DNA of 64,000 bases from an uncultured Methylophaga sp. (GTDB lineage Bacteria > Pseudomonadota > Gammaproteobacteria > Nitrosococcales > Methylophagaceae), in the NCBI RefSeq assembly GCF_947259025.1, contig NZ_CAMYKO010000005.1:558001-622000 (forward strand), written 5' to 3'. The notes beneath the pieces are model-generated. The model ran no database searches, was not told where the DNA came from, and saw only the letters and a program-made list of their open reading frames with translations. The position numbers and the translations under genes are program-made. Below are positions 39,598 to 47,235 of the stretch, one piece after another; within the stretch, counting starts at the first letter, position 1; the number at the start of each line of letters is the position of its first letter.

Positions 39598-40824
39598 ATG
39601 TCTTTAATTGTTCAGAAGTACGGCGGGACGTCCGTAGGCAGCGTCGATCGCATCAGAGAAGTGGCTAAAAAAGTCATTGAATATCGTCAGCAGGGCCATG
39701 ACATGGTGATCGTGGTCTCTGCTATGAGCGGCGAAACCAATCGCCTGATTGATCTGGCTAAACAACTCAATGATCACCCCCGTGGTCGTGAGTTGGATGT
39801 CTTACTCTCCACCGGCGAGCAAGTCACCATTGCCCTGCTCAGCATGACCCTGCAACAAATGGGCATGCCTGCCGTGTCTTATACCGGCAGCCAGGTGCGT
39901 ATCCTGACCGATAACACCCACAACAAAGCCCGCATCATGGAAATCGACGATGGCAAGATCGGCGATGACCTTAAGCAAGGCAAAGTGGTCGTGGTTGCCG
40001 GCTTCCAGGGCTGCGATGATAACGGCAATATCACGACACTGGGACGCGGCGGCAGTGATACCACGGCGGTGGCACTGGCAGCAGCGCTGAAAGCGGATGA
40101 GTGCCAGATTTACACCGATGTCGATGGGGTGTACACCACCGACCCGCGGGTTGTGCCCGAGGCCCGTCGGCTGGATCACATCACTTTCGAAGAAATGCTG
40201 GAAATGGCCAGCCTCGGTGCCAAGGTTTTGCAGATTCGTTCGGTCGAGTTTGCCAGTAAATATAATGTTCCGCTCCGTGTGCTCTCCTCTTTCACCGAAG
40301 GAGGTGGCACCTTGATCGCTGCAGAGGACCCATCAATGGAACAAGCGCTTATCTCCGGTATCGCATTCAATCGCGATGAGGCTAAACTCACCATACTCGG
40401 CGTGCCCGATCATCCGGGCGTGGCCTCCAAGATTCTGGGCCCGATTGCCGCCGAAAATATCGAAGTCGACATGATCATCCAGAACACTGGTTACGATGCC
40501 ACTACCGACTTTACCTTCACTGTTCACCGCAATGACTTCAAGTCGGCATTAACTATTCTGCAGAAAACGGCTGAAGCGTTGGGTGCACGTGAAGTCACCG
40601 GCGACGAGCATATTGCCAAGATTTCGGTGGTCGGGGTCGGCATGCGTTCTCACGCCGGCATCGCCAGCAGCATGTTCGATGCGCTGGCCAACGAAAACAT
40701 CAATATCGAAATGATATCCACCTCCGAAATCAAAATTTCCGTCGTGGTTGATGAAAAATATCTGGAACTGGGTGTACGCTCGCTGCACAAGGCATTCGAG
40801 CTGGAACAAGACCCAGCTGCCTGA
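39598..40824 (+). CDS. lysC: Aspartate kinase
   Basis: A 408-residue monofunctional aspartokinase: VQKYGGTSVGSVDRI at the start, FQGCDDNGNITTLGRGGSDTTAVALAAAL, DVDGVYTTDPR, then two ACT domains (GIAFNRDEAKLTILGVPDHPG and SVVGVGMRSHAGIASSMFDAL). It phosphorylates aspartate for lysine, threonine and methionine synthesis; the ACT domains imply feedback by lysine and/or threonine. It lies 3 bp after alaS and upstream of csrA, an order seen in pseudomonads and relatives. Confidence 0.96.
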   Translation: MSLIVQKYGGTSVGSVDRIREVAKKVIEYRQQGHDMVIVVSAMSGETNRLIDLAKQLNDHPRGRELDVLLSTGEQVTIALLSMTLQQMGMPAVSYTGSQVRILTDNTHNKARIMEIDDGKIGDDLKQGKVVVVAGFQGCDDNGNITTLGRGGSDTTAVALAAALKADECQIYTDVDGVYTTDPRVVPEARRLDHITFEEMLEMASLGAKVLQIRSVEFASKYNVPLRVLSSFTEGGGTLIAAEDPSMEQALISGIAFNRDEAKLTILGVPDHPGVASKILGPIAAENIEVDMIIQNTGYDATTDFTFTVHRNDFKSALTILQKTAEALGAREVTGDEHIAKISVVGVGMRSHAGIASSMFDALANENINIEMISTSEIKISVVVDEKYLELGVRSLHKAFELEQDPAA

Positions 40825-40967
40825 TTTTTGTCATAAAATTGACATAGATGTATCGCGTGCAATCAAACTTCCTGATAAAATGTTTGCATGTCTGCGGATA
40901 GTCAAGACTATTTCACAGTCCAAAAAGAAAGAGACATTTAAGATCTCTGCACAAGGAAACTTTAAAT

Positions 40968-41058
40968 AGGACAAGGCACGAGGCCTTACTGCATGGAAGA
41001 AGCCTGTATTTTCTCCTGGTAACCTCGAGCCTAATTTTGCGAGTAAAGGGGAAAAGTC
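40968..41058 (+). promoter_or_regulatory. csrA leader with several GGA motifs (possible autoregulatory region)
   Basis: Upstream of csrA, GGA occurs in AAGGAAAC, ATAGGACAA, CATGGAAG and in the ribosome site AAGGGGAAAA. A small hairpin AAGGC/GCCTT lies between them. CsrA binds GGA motifs, and in E. coli it represses its own mRNA at several such sites. Autoregulation here is inference. A TTGACA occurs farther up (40839) without a good -10 partner. Confidence 0.4.
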
Positions 41059-41244
41059 ATGTTAATACTTACACGCCGTGTCGGCGAATCACTCATCATC
41101 GGTGATGACGTTGTTGTGAACGTTCTGGGTGTCAAAGGCAACCAGGTCAGAATCGGTGTTGACGCACCGAAAGATGTCTCTGTTCACCGTGAAGAAATCT
41201 ACGATCGCATCAAGGCTGAAAAAGACGAGCCTAACGCCGGTTAA
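41059..41244 (+). CDS. csrA: Carbon storage regulator CsrA
   Basis: A 61-residue dimeric RNA-binding protein: [45 protein letters not shown]. The RNA-contact residues (L4/R6 strand and the VHREE patch) are intact. It controls translation and stability of mRNAs for carbon metabolism, motility and biofilm. It sits between lysC and tRNA-Ser, as is common in gammaproteobacteria. Confidence 0.98.
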   Translation: MLILTRRVGESLIIGDDVVVNVLGVKGNQVRIGVDAPKDVSVHREEIYDRIKAEKDEPNAG

Positions 41245-41299
41245 TTTCAGATTATCACTAGCCAAATAGAATACATCTGTTATACTGTGCCGCTTTGAA

Positions 41300-41390
41300 G
41301 GAGAGCTGGCCGAGTGGCTGAAGGCGCGCCCCTGCTAAGGGTGTATAGGGTAATCCCCTATCGAGGGTTCGAATCCCTCGCTCTCCGCCA
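41300..41390 (+). tRNA. tRNA-Ser (anticodon GCU)
   Basis: Acceptor arms GGAGAGC and GCTCTCC close the cloverleaf, and CCA is encoded. The anticodon loop CTGCTAA gives GCU, reading AGC/AGU. A long variable arm (GTATAGGGTAATCCCCTATC region) identifies a class II serine tRNA. A TATACT at 41281-41286 followed by a GC-rich start region may be its -10 element. Confidence 0.97.
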
Positions 41391-41399
41391 AATTGATTA

Positions 41400-41428
41400 T
41401 TGCAGATGGCTCTCCAAGCCAGTATAAT
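41400..41428 (+). promoter_or_regulatory. Putative promoter of tRNA-Arg
   Basis: TTGCAG (41400-41405), 17-bp spacer, and perfect TATAAT (41423-41428), just upstream of the tRNA at 41440. Confidence 0.6.
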
Positions 41429-41439
41429 TAAACGCTTTA

Positions 41440-41516
41440 GCGCCCGTAGCTCAGCTGGATAGAGTACCTGGCTACGAACCAGGCGGTCGGAGGTTCGAAT
41501 CCTCCCGGGCGCGCCA
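41440..41516 (+). tRNA. tRNA-Arg (anticodon ACG)
   Basis: GCGCCCG pairs with CGGGCGC and CCA is encoded. The anticodon stem CCTGG/CCAGG holds the loop CTACGAA, anticodon ACG (A34 normally edited to inosine), reading CGU/CGC/CGA. The T arm GGAGG-TTCGAAT-CCTCC is canonical. Confidence 0.97.
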
Positions 41517-41530
41517 AAAAGAACACCAGA

Positions 41531-41566
41531 AAAGCAGTTATTCGCTCAGCGATAACTGCTTTTTTT
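41531..41566 (+). terminator. Rho-independent terminator after tRNA-Arg
   Basis: AAAGCAGTTAT (41531-41541) pairs perfectly with ATAACTGCTTT (41552-41562) around a 10-nt loop, and a run of seven T follows. Confidence 0.88.
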
Positions 41567-41781
41567 GTGCTCATCGTTTTCCTGTCACTGTTCTGTGTGA
41601 CAATCTTCACACTATTGCAAAGACAGAGTCCTAGTCGTGATCATTATGACGGCTTATAACGGCTAGAATACTGAGACTGATTATTTGCCAAACCACATGG
41701 TCGCTCAGTTGCCTTATCAGCGATTTTGATTGGCTGACTGGCGATACTCCAAGCTACAGGAAAACAACAACGAGTCATCTT

Positions 41782-42690
41782 ATGAAGATTTTGCTTGTCG
41801 ACGATAATAAGAAAGATCTCAAAACCAGCGCCAGTCTGGTGGAGGAAGTCGGTCACACACCGATTGTTTGTGATAATGCCCATGAAGCACTGACTTTTTT
41901 CGACTCTGAGGCCAGCACACCCTATCTCATTATTACAGATTGGGAAATGCCGGACATGGATGGCAGTGAGCTGTGTCAGCGACTGCGGAACCTGCCATTT
42001 ACTGTGTCGCCTTATATCATTCTGACCAGTGCCGAAGAGTTCAGCGATGCTGAAGTCTGTGCTTTGGAAAATGGCGCCGATGACTTTATTGAAAAGCCCA
42101 TGTCATTACGTTCACTAACAGCAAGAATACGAGTCGCTGAGCGCATACTTTCAACACAGTTAAACCTGAGAAACCTGGCGCTGACAGATGGTCTGACCGG
42201 CTTGCTTAACCGACGTGCAGGCATGACCGCCATCCAAACACAAATCGCCCGTATCGAGCGCCACGAAAATCTGCATGGCTGCGTCATTATGTGTGACATC
42301 GACTATTTCAAACGTATCAATGATAACTACGGCCACACTGCCGGTGATATTGTGCTGCGTGAAGTGGCAAACAGAATGAGTGAGTCACTGCGCCCCTTCG
42401 ATACGATTTGTCGTTACGGCGGCGAGGAGTTTCTGATTTTCTGTGAAGCCGGTGAAAAAGAAATCACCGCGATCCTAGATCGCATTATGGACGTGGTCTC
42501 CAGTGAACCGGTGATGCTGGATAACGGTGACTACCTTCATGTGACCTTAAGCATGGGCTGCCATGTGGATGAGCAATCAGCCCCTTTGACGTCAAAATTA
42601 AAACAGGCCGATGAGTTGCTCTACCAGGCCAAGGGGAATGGCCGCAATCAATACGTCACCGACCTGGGTGCGCTCAGCGCTAACGGTTAA
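41782..42690 (+). CDS. Response regulator with GGDEF diguanylate cyclase output
   Basis: A 302-residue two-domain protein. The REC domain (about 1-120) has KILLVDDNKKD, the phospho-acceptor aspartate in IITDWEMPDMDG, and the lysine in FIEKPMS. The GGDEF domain (about 130-295) has ADGLTGLLNRRAG-like TDGLTGLLNRRAG, VIMCDIDYFKRINDNYGHTAGD and the active site RYGGEEFLIF. An inhibitory RxxD site (RPFD) lies five residues before GGEEF, so product inhibition by cyclic di-GMP is likely. No histidine kinase gene is next to it. Confidence 0.94.
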   Translation: MKILLVDDNKKDLKTSASLVEEVGHTPIVCDNAHEALTFFDSEASTPYLIITDWEMPDMDGSELCQRLRNLPFTVSPYIILTSAEEFSDAEVCALENGADDFIEKPMSLRSLTARIRVAERILSTQLNLRNLALTDGLTGLLNRRAGMTAIQTQIARIERHENLHGCVIMCDIDYFKRINDNYGHTAGDIVLREVANRMSESLRPFDTICRYGGEEFLIFCEAGEKEITAILDRIMDVVSSEPVMLDNGDYLHVTLSMGCHVDEQSAPLTSKLKQADELLYQAKGNGRNQYVTDLGALSANG

Positions 42691-44668
42691 CACCCCAGCT
42701 TTTGTATATTTTCTCCATCACGGTATTCAGTTCCGTTTCGGGCACGGCAGCCAGTTCACCCGGCTCAAGCGGATCAAAATGGAATATGTAGAGTCGCGAG
42801 GCAAACTGCTCGAAGGCCAGAGAGGCTTCCCCAAAGCGTTCGCCGTGACCTGATGTGCTGACCAGTATGTCGTCGCCCCAATGCTGACCGCTGTCATTAT
42901 TGGGGTTATAGAAATAAACCCGCATGGTCTGCTCCTGATCCAGCGCCACGCGTAAGATACTGATCGCATGCCAGCCGATAAAGCGCATAGCGCTGTCGGT
43001 AATGGCAACCCCCGCAGGCTGCGGATGAATCAGCGGCTGATTTCCGTTGTAATAGGGATGATAACTAGCATAAAAGCGTCGCAGGAAGGCATCCAGGTTA
43101 ACCAGCTTGCCTGTGGGCACATCGACATTGATATCAAAACCGCGGCCACACCACCAGCCATGAAACTCCGGATTGACCCAGCGATGAGGGTCGCTCTCAC
43201 GCTCGGCACAGCGCCGACCCATTTCGGCATAGATGCGATCCAGGTGCGGCACTAAAATTAATGAGACCGGATCCAGATCCATCGGCAGTTCCGAAGCGAC
43301 GCCCGATGGCAAAGTTTTCGAGGAAAGTGCCTGTCCTTCAAAATGCATAATGACTTCATCGTCACGCGCTGCCCAGACCAGTAACTGCAACAGATAATCC
43401 GGATCCTGGTAAGCCCACATGGAAATCGCCCGCGCAGACTGACAGGTCGGATTATTACCCTGCCCCACGCCCAGCGGCTGACCCAGTACACACAAGACGC
43501 CTTCCAGTAATCGGATTTCCGGCGCCGGATTGTCACCGAACAAAGTCAGCAAGCGTTGGCGCGCAAAGTCCGATAATGGCAGCGATAACTGCCGCCACAA
43601 AGCCGGGGCCAGTGGTGGTTGATAGAGTATGCTACGCTCAAGCATCATCGCCAGGCCATAAATGGCCTGTGCGCTGGCCGGGTGTACCGCCTTATCGATC
43701 AGCGCGTGAACCAATTCCTGGAAACTGAGCAGGCAGTCACGGCCTGTAGATGATAACCCCAAGGCTTCGCTCAGCAGGTGATCACTGTTTTCAACAAGGT
43801 ATCGCAATAAAACAGCATGATAGGGAGACACCAGACCGGTATCATGCATGGCCCGGGCAAAACCGGTGGCTTCATATTGCAGCGCCGCGGCATCCATTGT
43901 TGCCAGTCTTTCCAGATAGACATCGACGCCGGGATCTTCGCGGCAGCTCTGGGTGGGACCATAAAGGCTGCTAATAAGTCGATCGGCACCCTGCCCGCTG
44001 GTGCCCAGATCAATATCCGGGCTTTGCTGACAAATGGCTATTTGAGTGACCATTTGCTTGATGTTGGCGAGCTGAATCGGTCGCTGCTGCAAAATACGCC
44101 AGATTTCGTCGATCAGTTGCTCGATGATGTGTTCGTAGCCAATACGCTCGGCCAGGTGCTGTAATAAATGCCGGCTAAGCTGACCCAGCTTGCCTTGTCG
44201 GGTTCTCTCGGCTTCATCAGCGGCACTGAACAGCCGCTCCAGATTAATCGCCAGCACATGCGTCAGGTGATGATGCGCCTGTTCGGCGGACACATGCTGA
44301 TGCTTGTAGACACCTTTCGCTACCGCCAGCAATCGCAGATTACTCAGCGCTTCCATCACCACGCTATTGGCATCAGCACTTTTCAGCGCCTGGGCACTGA
44401 GTGAGGGAATCAGGATTTGCGGCTGGGCGTAATCGGTGTTGTTGAACACGCCTGCCTGTTCAATCCGCTGCATATAAGACTCAATCAGCGCACAGCCGCC
44501 CGGCTGTTGCATGATACGGCGGCAGCAATCAAACAAGCGCGAGACCTTGTCCGGCTTGATAAAGTCCCGCGCCTGCTGGAGCAGGTCAATCGCCTGCTCC
44601 AGTTGCTCAATCAAATGCGGACTGGTCTCGGCAACGCTATGGCCGGTGTTGCTGGCGGATTCAATCAA
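42680..44668 (-). CDS. Large uncharacterised protein with a possible papain-like C-terminal domain
   Basis: I do not recognise this 662-residue protein as a named family. It starts with TTG at 44668 behind GAGGAAG, 30 bp after the ATP-grasp gene, so the two form an operon. The first 370 residues are mostly helical with no membrane segment or signal peptide. In the C-terminal part a glutamine (Q403) precedes a cysteine (C409) by six positions in GQGNNPTCQSARAIS. Later come GWHAISIL (H567) and YFYNPNNDSGQHWG (N588). This Q...C...H...N order and the Q-to-C spacing match papain-fold cysteine peptidases. The fold call is inference; an alternative is an inactive or unrelated alpha/beta domain. Its last codons overlap the convergent diguanylate cyclase gene by 11 bp. 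Confidence 0.72.
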   Translation of the reverse strand: MIESASNTGHSVAETSPHLIEQLEQAIDLLQQARDFIKPDKVSRLFDCCRRIMQQPGGCALIESYMQRIEQAGVFNNTDYAQPQILIPSLSAQALKSADANSVVMEALSNLRLLAVAKGVYKHQHVSAEQAHHHLTHVLAINLERLFSAADEAERTRQGKLGQLSRHLLQHLAERIGYEHIIEQLIDEIWRILQQRPIQLANIKQMVTQIAICQQSPDIDLGTSGQGADRLISSLYGPTQSCREDPGVDVYLERLATMDAAALQYEATGFARAMHDTGLVSPYHAVLLRYLVENSDHLLSEALGLSSTGRDCLLSFQELVHALIDKAVHPASAQAIYGLAMMLERSILYQPPLAPALWRQLSLPLSDFARQRLLTLFGDNPAPEIRLLEGVLCVLGQPLGVGQGNNPTCQSARAISMWAYQDPDYLLQLLVWAARDDEVIMHFEGQALSSKTLPSGVASELPMDLDPVSLILVPHLDRIYAEMGRRCAERESDPHRWVNPEFHGWWCGRGFDINVDVPTGKLVNLDAFLRRFYASYHPYYNGNQPLIHPQPAGVAITDSAMRFIGWHAISILRVALDQEQTMRVYFYNPNNDSGQHWGDDILVSTSGHGERFGEASLAFEQFASRLYIFHFDPLEPGELAAVPETELNTVMEKIYKSWGVNR

Positions 44669-44698
44669 ACTACTTCCTCAGTATCTAACGCCGCGCGA

Positions 44699-45940
44699 TC
44701 AGATGTAGAAATCGAGTGATTCCTGGTGTTCCAGTAAATCGCGCATGGTTAATGCATCATCGCCGAAAAAGTATAGCAAACCCCAGTGGGTGCCGAACGC
44801 GGTACGTTTGGTCACTGTGGCCTCAAGCGGCTGATTCAGATCATGGAAGTCGTAATAGGGATGATTCTCGGTTTCTTCCGGAATCTCCAGGCGGCTCACC
44901 ACACGCAGGCGTGGATAGACACCGAAACAACCGGCATGGCCCTTGGCATCGACCACTTCGCGGGGGAAGAAATCGGTGATTTCCTGTTCGGTGGTTTTAG
45001 GGTCAAAGGCCAGAATCATTCCCTGATAGGCATTAAAGCCGTAGGCGCGCTCAAGCAGTTCAAAGACTTTGAAACCGGGCGGCCGGTAGGCGACTTCGCC
45101 AAAGTACATTTCACCATCACTGGTGACGAAATATTCGGGGTGAATGAAGCCGAATTCAATATCGAACGTTTTGATCAGCTTCTCAATTTGCTGCGTGATC
45201 TGGTCACGGTATTTTTCCAGCTCCGGTGAAGCAGGCACAAACACCGAGTAACCCAAGGTGACGTATTCGGAAATGTTGAGAAAGCGGATCTTGCCATTGT
45301 GAATCCAGGCTTCAACAGCAAACTCCCAACCATCCAGATGTGACTCCATCAGCACCGGAAACTCTTCATCGGGGATGGTATCCACCTCATCCGGTGTGCG
45401 GATAACCCGGTGGCCCAGACAACCGGCTTTGTCGAACGCTTTCAGGTGAATCGGATCGTTGGGATCGCCATCAAGCTTGAGCAGCGTCTGGTTAACGCGC
45501 TTCAGAAAACGGATGACGTCGCCCTTGTCATGCGCCTCCTCGAAAATGCCGACCCGGATACCCCCTAATTGTGCGCGGCGTTTCATCAGCGCCTTGTCAC
45601 GCAAAAGCATTGATTGGCCCAGCAAACGCGGATTATCCATCAATACCGAGTTGATAGCGCCGGCCCATTCCACGGTTTCCTCAAACAGGGGAATGGCCAC
45701 ATCCACCCCCTGCTCTTTCAGGGTCTGGGCGATTTCCATGGAACGATCATTGAGGCGCTCAAAATTCCACTTGATGTAGGGGATATCGTGCTGTTTACAG
45801 TAATCCTCGGCCCAGTCAGGGGCGACCACCACATAACGGCGGTCAAAATCCTCGGCCGCCTCGACAGCGTTCAGACTCCAGCCCAACAGCGCGATATAGC
45901 CTTTTTCCGGATTATAAGATGAGGGGGTTTCAGACGACAT
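44699..45940 (-). CDS. ATP-grasp domain protein (carboxylate-amine ligase-like)
   Basis: 413 residues from the ATG at 45940 behind GAGGAG; the track start at 45982 lacks a ribosome site. An N-terminal Rossmann-like domain (GYIALLGWSLNAVEAA) is followed by ATP-grasp parts: MLLRDKALMKRRAQLGGI, LMESHLDGWEFAVEAWIHNG, and GEVAYRPPGFKVFELLE. In the last, the metal-binding E-x-N-x-R pattern of most ATP-grasp enzymes reads E-V-A-Y-R, so the asparagine is lost. The family usually joins a carboxylate to an amine or thiol. It is first in an operon with the unknown 662-residue protein. The product is unknown. Confidence 0.83.
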   Translation of the reverse strand: MSSETPSSYNPEKGYIALLGWSLNAVEAAEDFDRRYVVVAPDWAEDYCKQHDIPYIKWNFERLNDRSMEIAQTLKEQGVDVAIPLFEETVEWAGAINSVLMDNPRLLGQSMLLRDKALMKRRAQLGGIRVGIFEEAHDKGDVIRFLKRVNQTLLKLDGDPNDPIHLKAFDKAGCLGHRVIRTPDEVDTIPDEEFPVLMESHLDGWEFAVEAWIHNGKIRFLNISEYVTLGYSVFVPASPELEKYRDQITQQIEKLIKTFDIEFGFIHPEYFVTSDGEMYFGEVAYRPPGFKVFELLERAYGFNAYQGMILAFDPKTTEQEITDFFPREVVDAKGHAGCFGVYPRLRVVSRLEIPEETENHPYYDFHDLNQPLEATVTKRTAFGTHWGLLYFFGDDALTMRDLLEHQESLDFYI

Positions 45941-46227
45941 GTTGCACTCCTCTGCAGCGATAAAAAGAACCGGCCGTATCACGACCTCTTGCCAGGGTTT
46001 CAGAGCTCATGCGCCATTTAAAAAAGATTACGGCGCGCCTGAGCGGTTTCAGCGCCCGGCTTGCGAGTTAAATTCCCGACCTGTCTTAGAGGTGACAGCA
46101 ATTGATTGCCATTGGTTTACAAAGCGACCTTGAGGACGCTCCTTCCAACTGGATAAAACAACTTGTAGCGTACAGGCTGTGTCAGGCTTGGCGAGGGTTC
46201 GAGAGGCCCGGCTGTCAGTTGAAATCG

Positions 46228-46629
46228 CTAGTCTTTTTTCTTCTTGGCTTTTTTGGCTTTCTTTTTGTTTTTCTTATCTTTCTTTTTATCTTTGTCTTTC
46301 TTGGCGTCTTTCTTGTTTTTGACCTTTTTCTTGTCTTTATCCTTTTTGGCTTTCTTCTTGGATTTTTTGTCTCCACCCGCGCCGGAGCTGACGGCATCTG
46401 ATTGTGTCGCCTGCTGTTTCAAAGCCTGCATGCCCAGGCGCCGGAAACGCGTAACGATATACTTGACCTGGCCAATACTGAGGCCACTGGCCTCGGCAGC
46501 GGCTGCCTGGGTCATGCCCTGATGAATGGCGAGTAAAGCGGCAGCCCGCTGACTGTCAGGCAAAGCACTGGCAGCCAGTGTTTTACAGGCGGTCACGTCA
46601 CGGGGTTTGAGTAAGCGGGTTGTAGTCAT
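46228..46629 (-). CDS. Helix-turn-helix protein with long lysine-rich tail
   Basis: A 133-residue protein behind AAGGAAT. Residues about 20-75 form a helix-turn-helix domain (GMTQAAAAEASGLSIGQVKYIVTRFRRLG), similar to the N-terminal region of IS630-type transposases and other HTH proteins. From about residue 85 on it is almost only Lys, Asp, Ala and Asn (KKDKDKKKVKNKKDAKKDKD), like histone H1-like or AlgP-type tails. The arrangement suggests a DNA-binding protein with nonspecific tail contacts. It is third in an apparent operon after the radical SAM and DUF2726 genes. The plus-strand ORFs opposite the tail are artefacts of the repeat. Confidence 0.75.
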   Translation of the reverse strand: MTTTRLLKPRDVTACKTLAASALPDSQRAAALLAIHQGMTQAAAAEASGLSIGQVKYIVTRFRRLGMQALKQQATQSDAVSSGAGGDKKSKKKAKKDKDKKKVKNKKDAKKDKDKKKDKKNKKKAKKAKKKKD

Positions 46630-46672
46630 AACTATTCCTTATCATGGGCTCACTTTGAATGGGCTTGCCGTC

Positions 46673-47224
46673 TCACTGGCGCTGACGATCCTGGCCCGGC
46701 TCGAGATAGACTTTGACATCATCCGAAGGTGGTTTATCGACAATAATGGTCGGCTCCAGCAGCATTTTTACTTTCTGCTGAATGTCTTTATCTGTCAAAG
46801 CATTATGCTCATCAAACTGCAGATAGGGCAACTTGCCCTGCTCGCATACCTGCTTGATAAACCGTTGACGGGGGCCGGGCCGATCATGATGCACCAGTGC
46901 CACCACGCAACTGATGCTGGCGCTGTCCTTATCGACCAGCACAAAGTCGACACTGGTCCGCTCCAGGCGCTGACACAAGTCACGGGAAAGTGGGTCCTTG
47001 GCGGCATCGCACAAAAACAGCTCTGCCAGGCAGACTTGACTGTAGACTTCAAAGTCGGCTTCCAGCGCTTGTGCCAACTGCTTTCTGAATGCCGCCACAT
47101 GGGGTTCGAGTAATTGTTTTCTGCGGGTAATCTTGACCCTAGGTTGACGATTTTTCCGGTTCAGCCGGATAAAAAACCAGAGCAACAGTAATACGGCAAT
47201 CACAGATGCAGCCTGCCAGACCAT
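46673..47224 (-). CDS. DUF2726 domain protein with N-terminal membrane anchor
   Basis: A 183-residue protein with one N-terminal transmembrane helix (VIAVLLLLWFFIRL) and a basic stretch, then a DUF2726 domain: YSQVCLAELF, VDFVLVDKDSASISCVVALVHHD, EQGKLPYLQFDEHNALTDKDI. The fold is related to restriction-endonuclease-like nucleases, but I cannot place all catalytic residues; D in FVLVDKD is a candidate. It lies 11 bp after the AmmeMemoRadiSam radical SAM gene. Function unknown. Confidence 0.82.
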   Translation of the reverse strand: MVWQAASVIAVLLLLWFFIRLNRKNRQPRVKITRRKQLLEPHVAAFRKQLAQALEADFEVYSQVCLAELFLCDAAKDPLSRDLCQRLERTSVDFVLVDKDSASISCVVALVHHDRPGPRQRFIKQVCEQGKLPYLQFDEHNALTDKDIQQKVKMLLEPTIIVDKPPSDDVKVYLEPGQDRQRQ

Positions 47225-47235
47225 TTTTCCCCCTT

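Noticed and set aside
46180-46225. tRNA T-arm-like GAGGGTTCGAGAGGCC
   Set aside because: The rest of a cloverleaf (acceptor, anticodon stem) cannot be formed around it.
46102-46401. Plus-strand ORF ending in a Phe/Leu-rich 'membrane' segment
   Set aside because: The hydrophobic run is the antisense of lysine codons in the HTH-lysine-tail gene.
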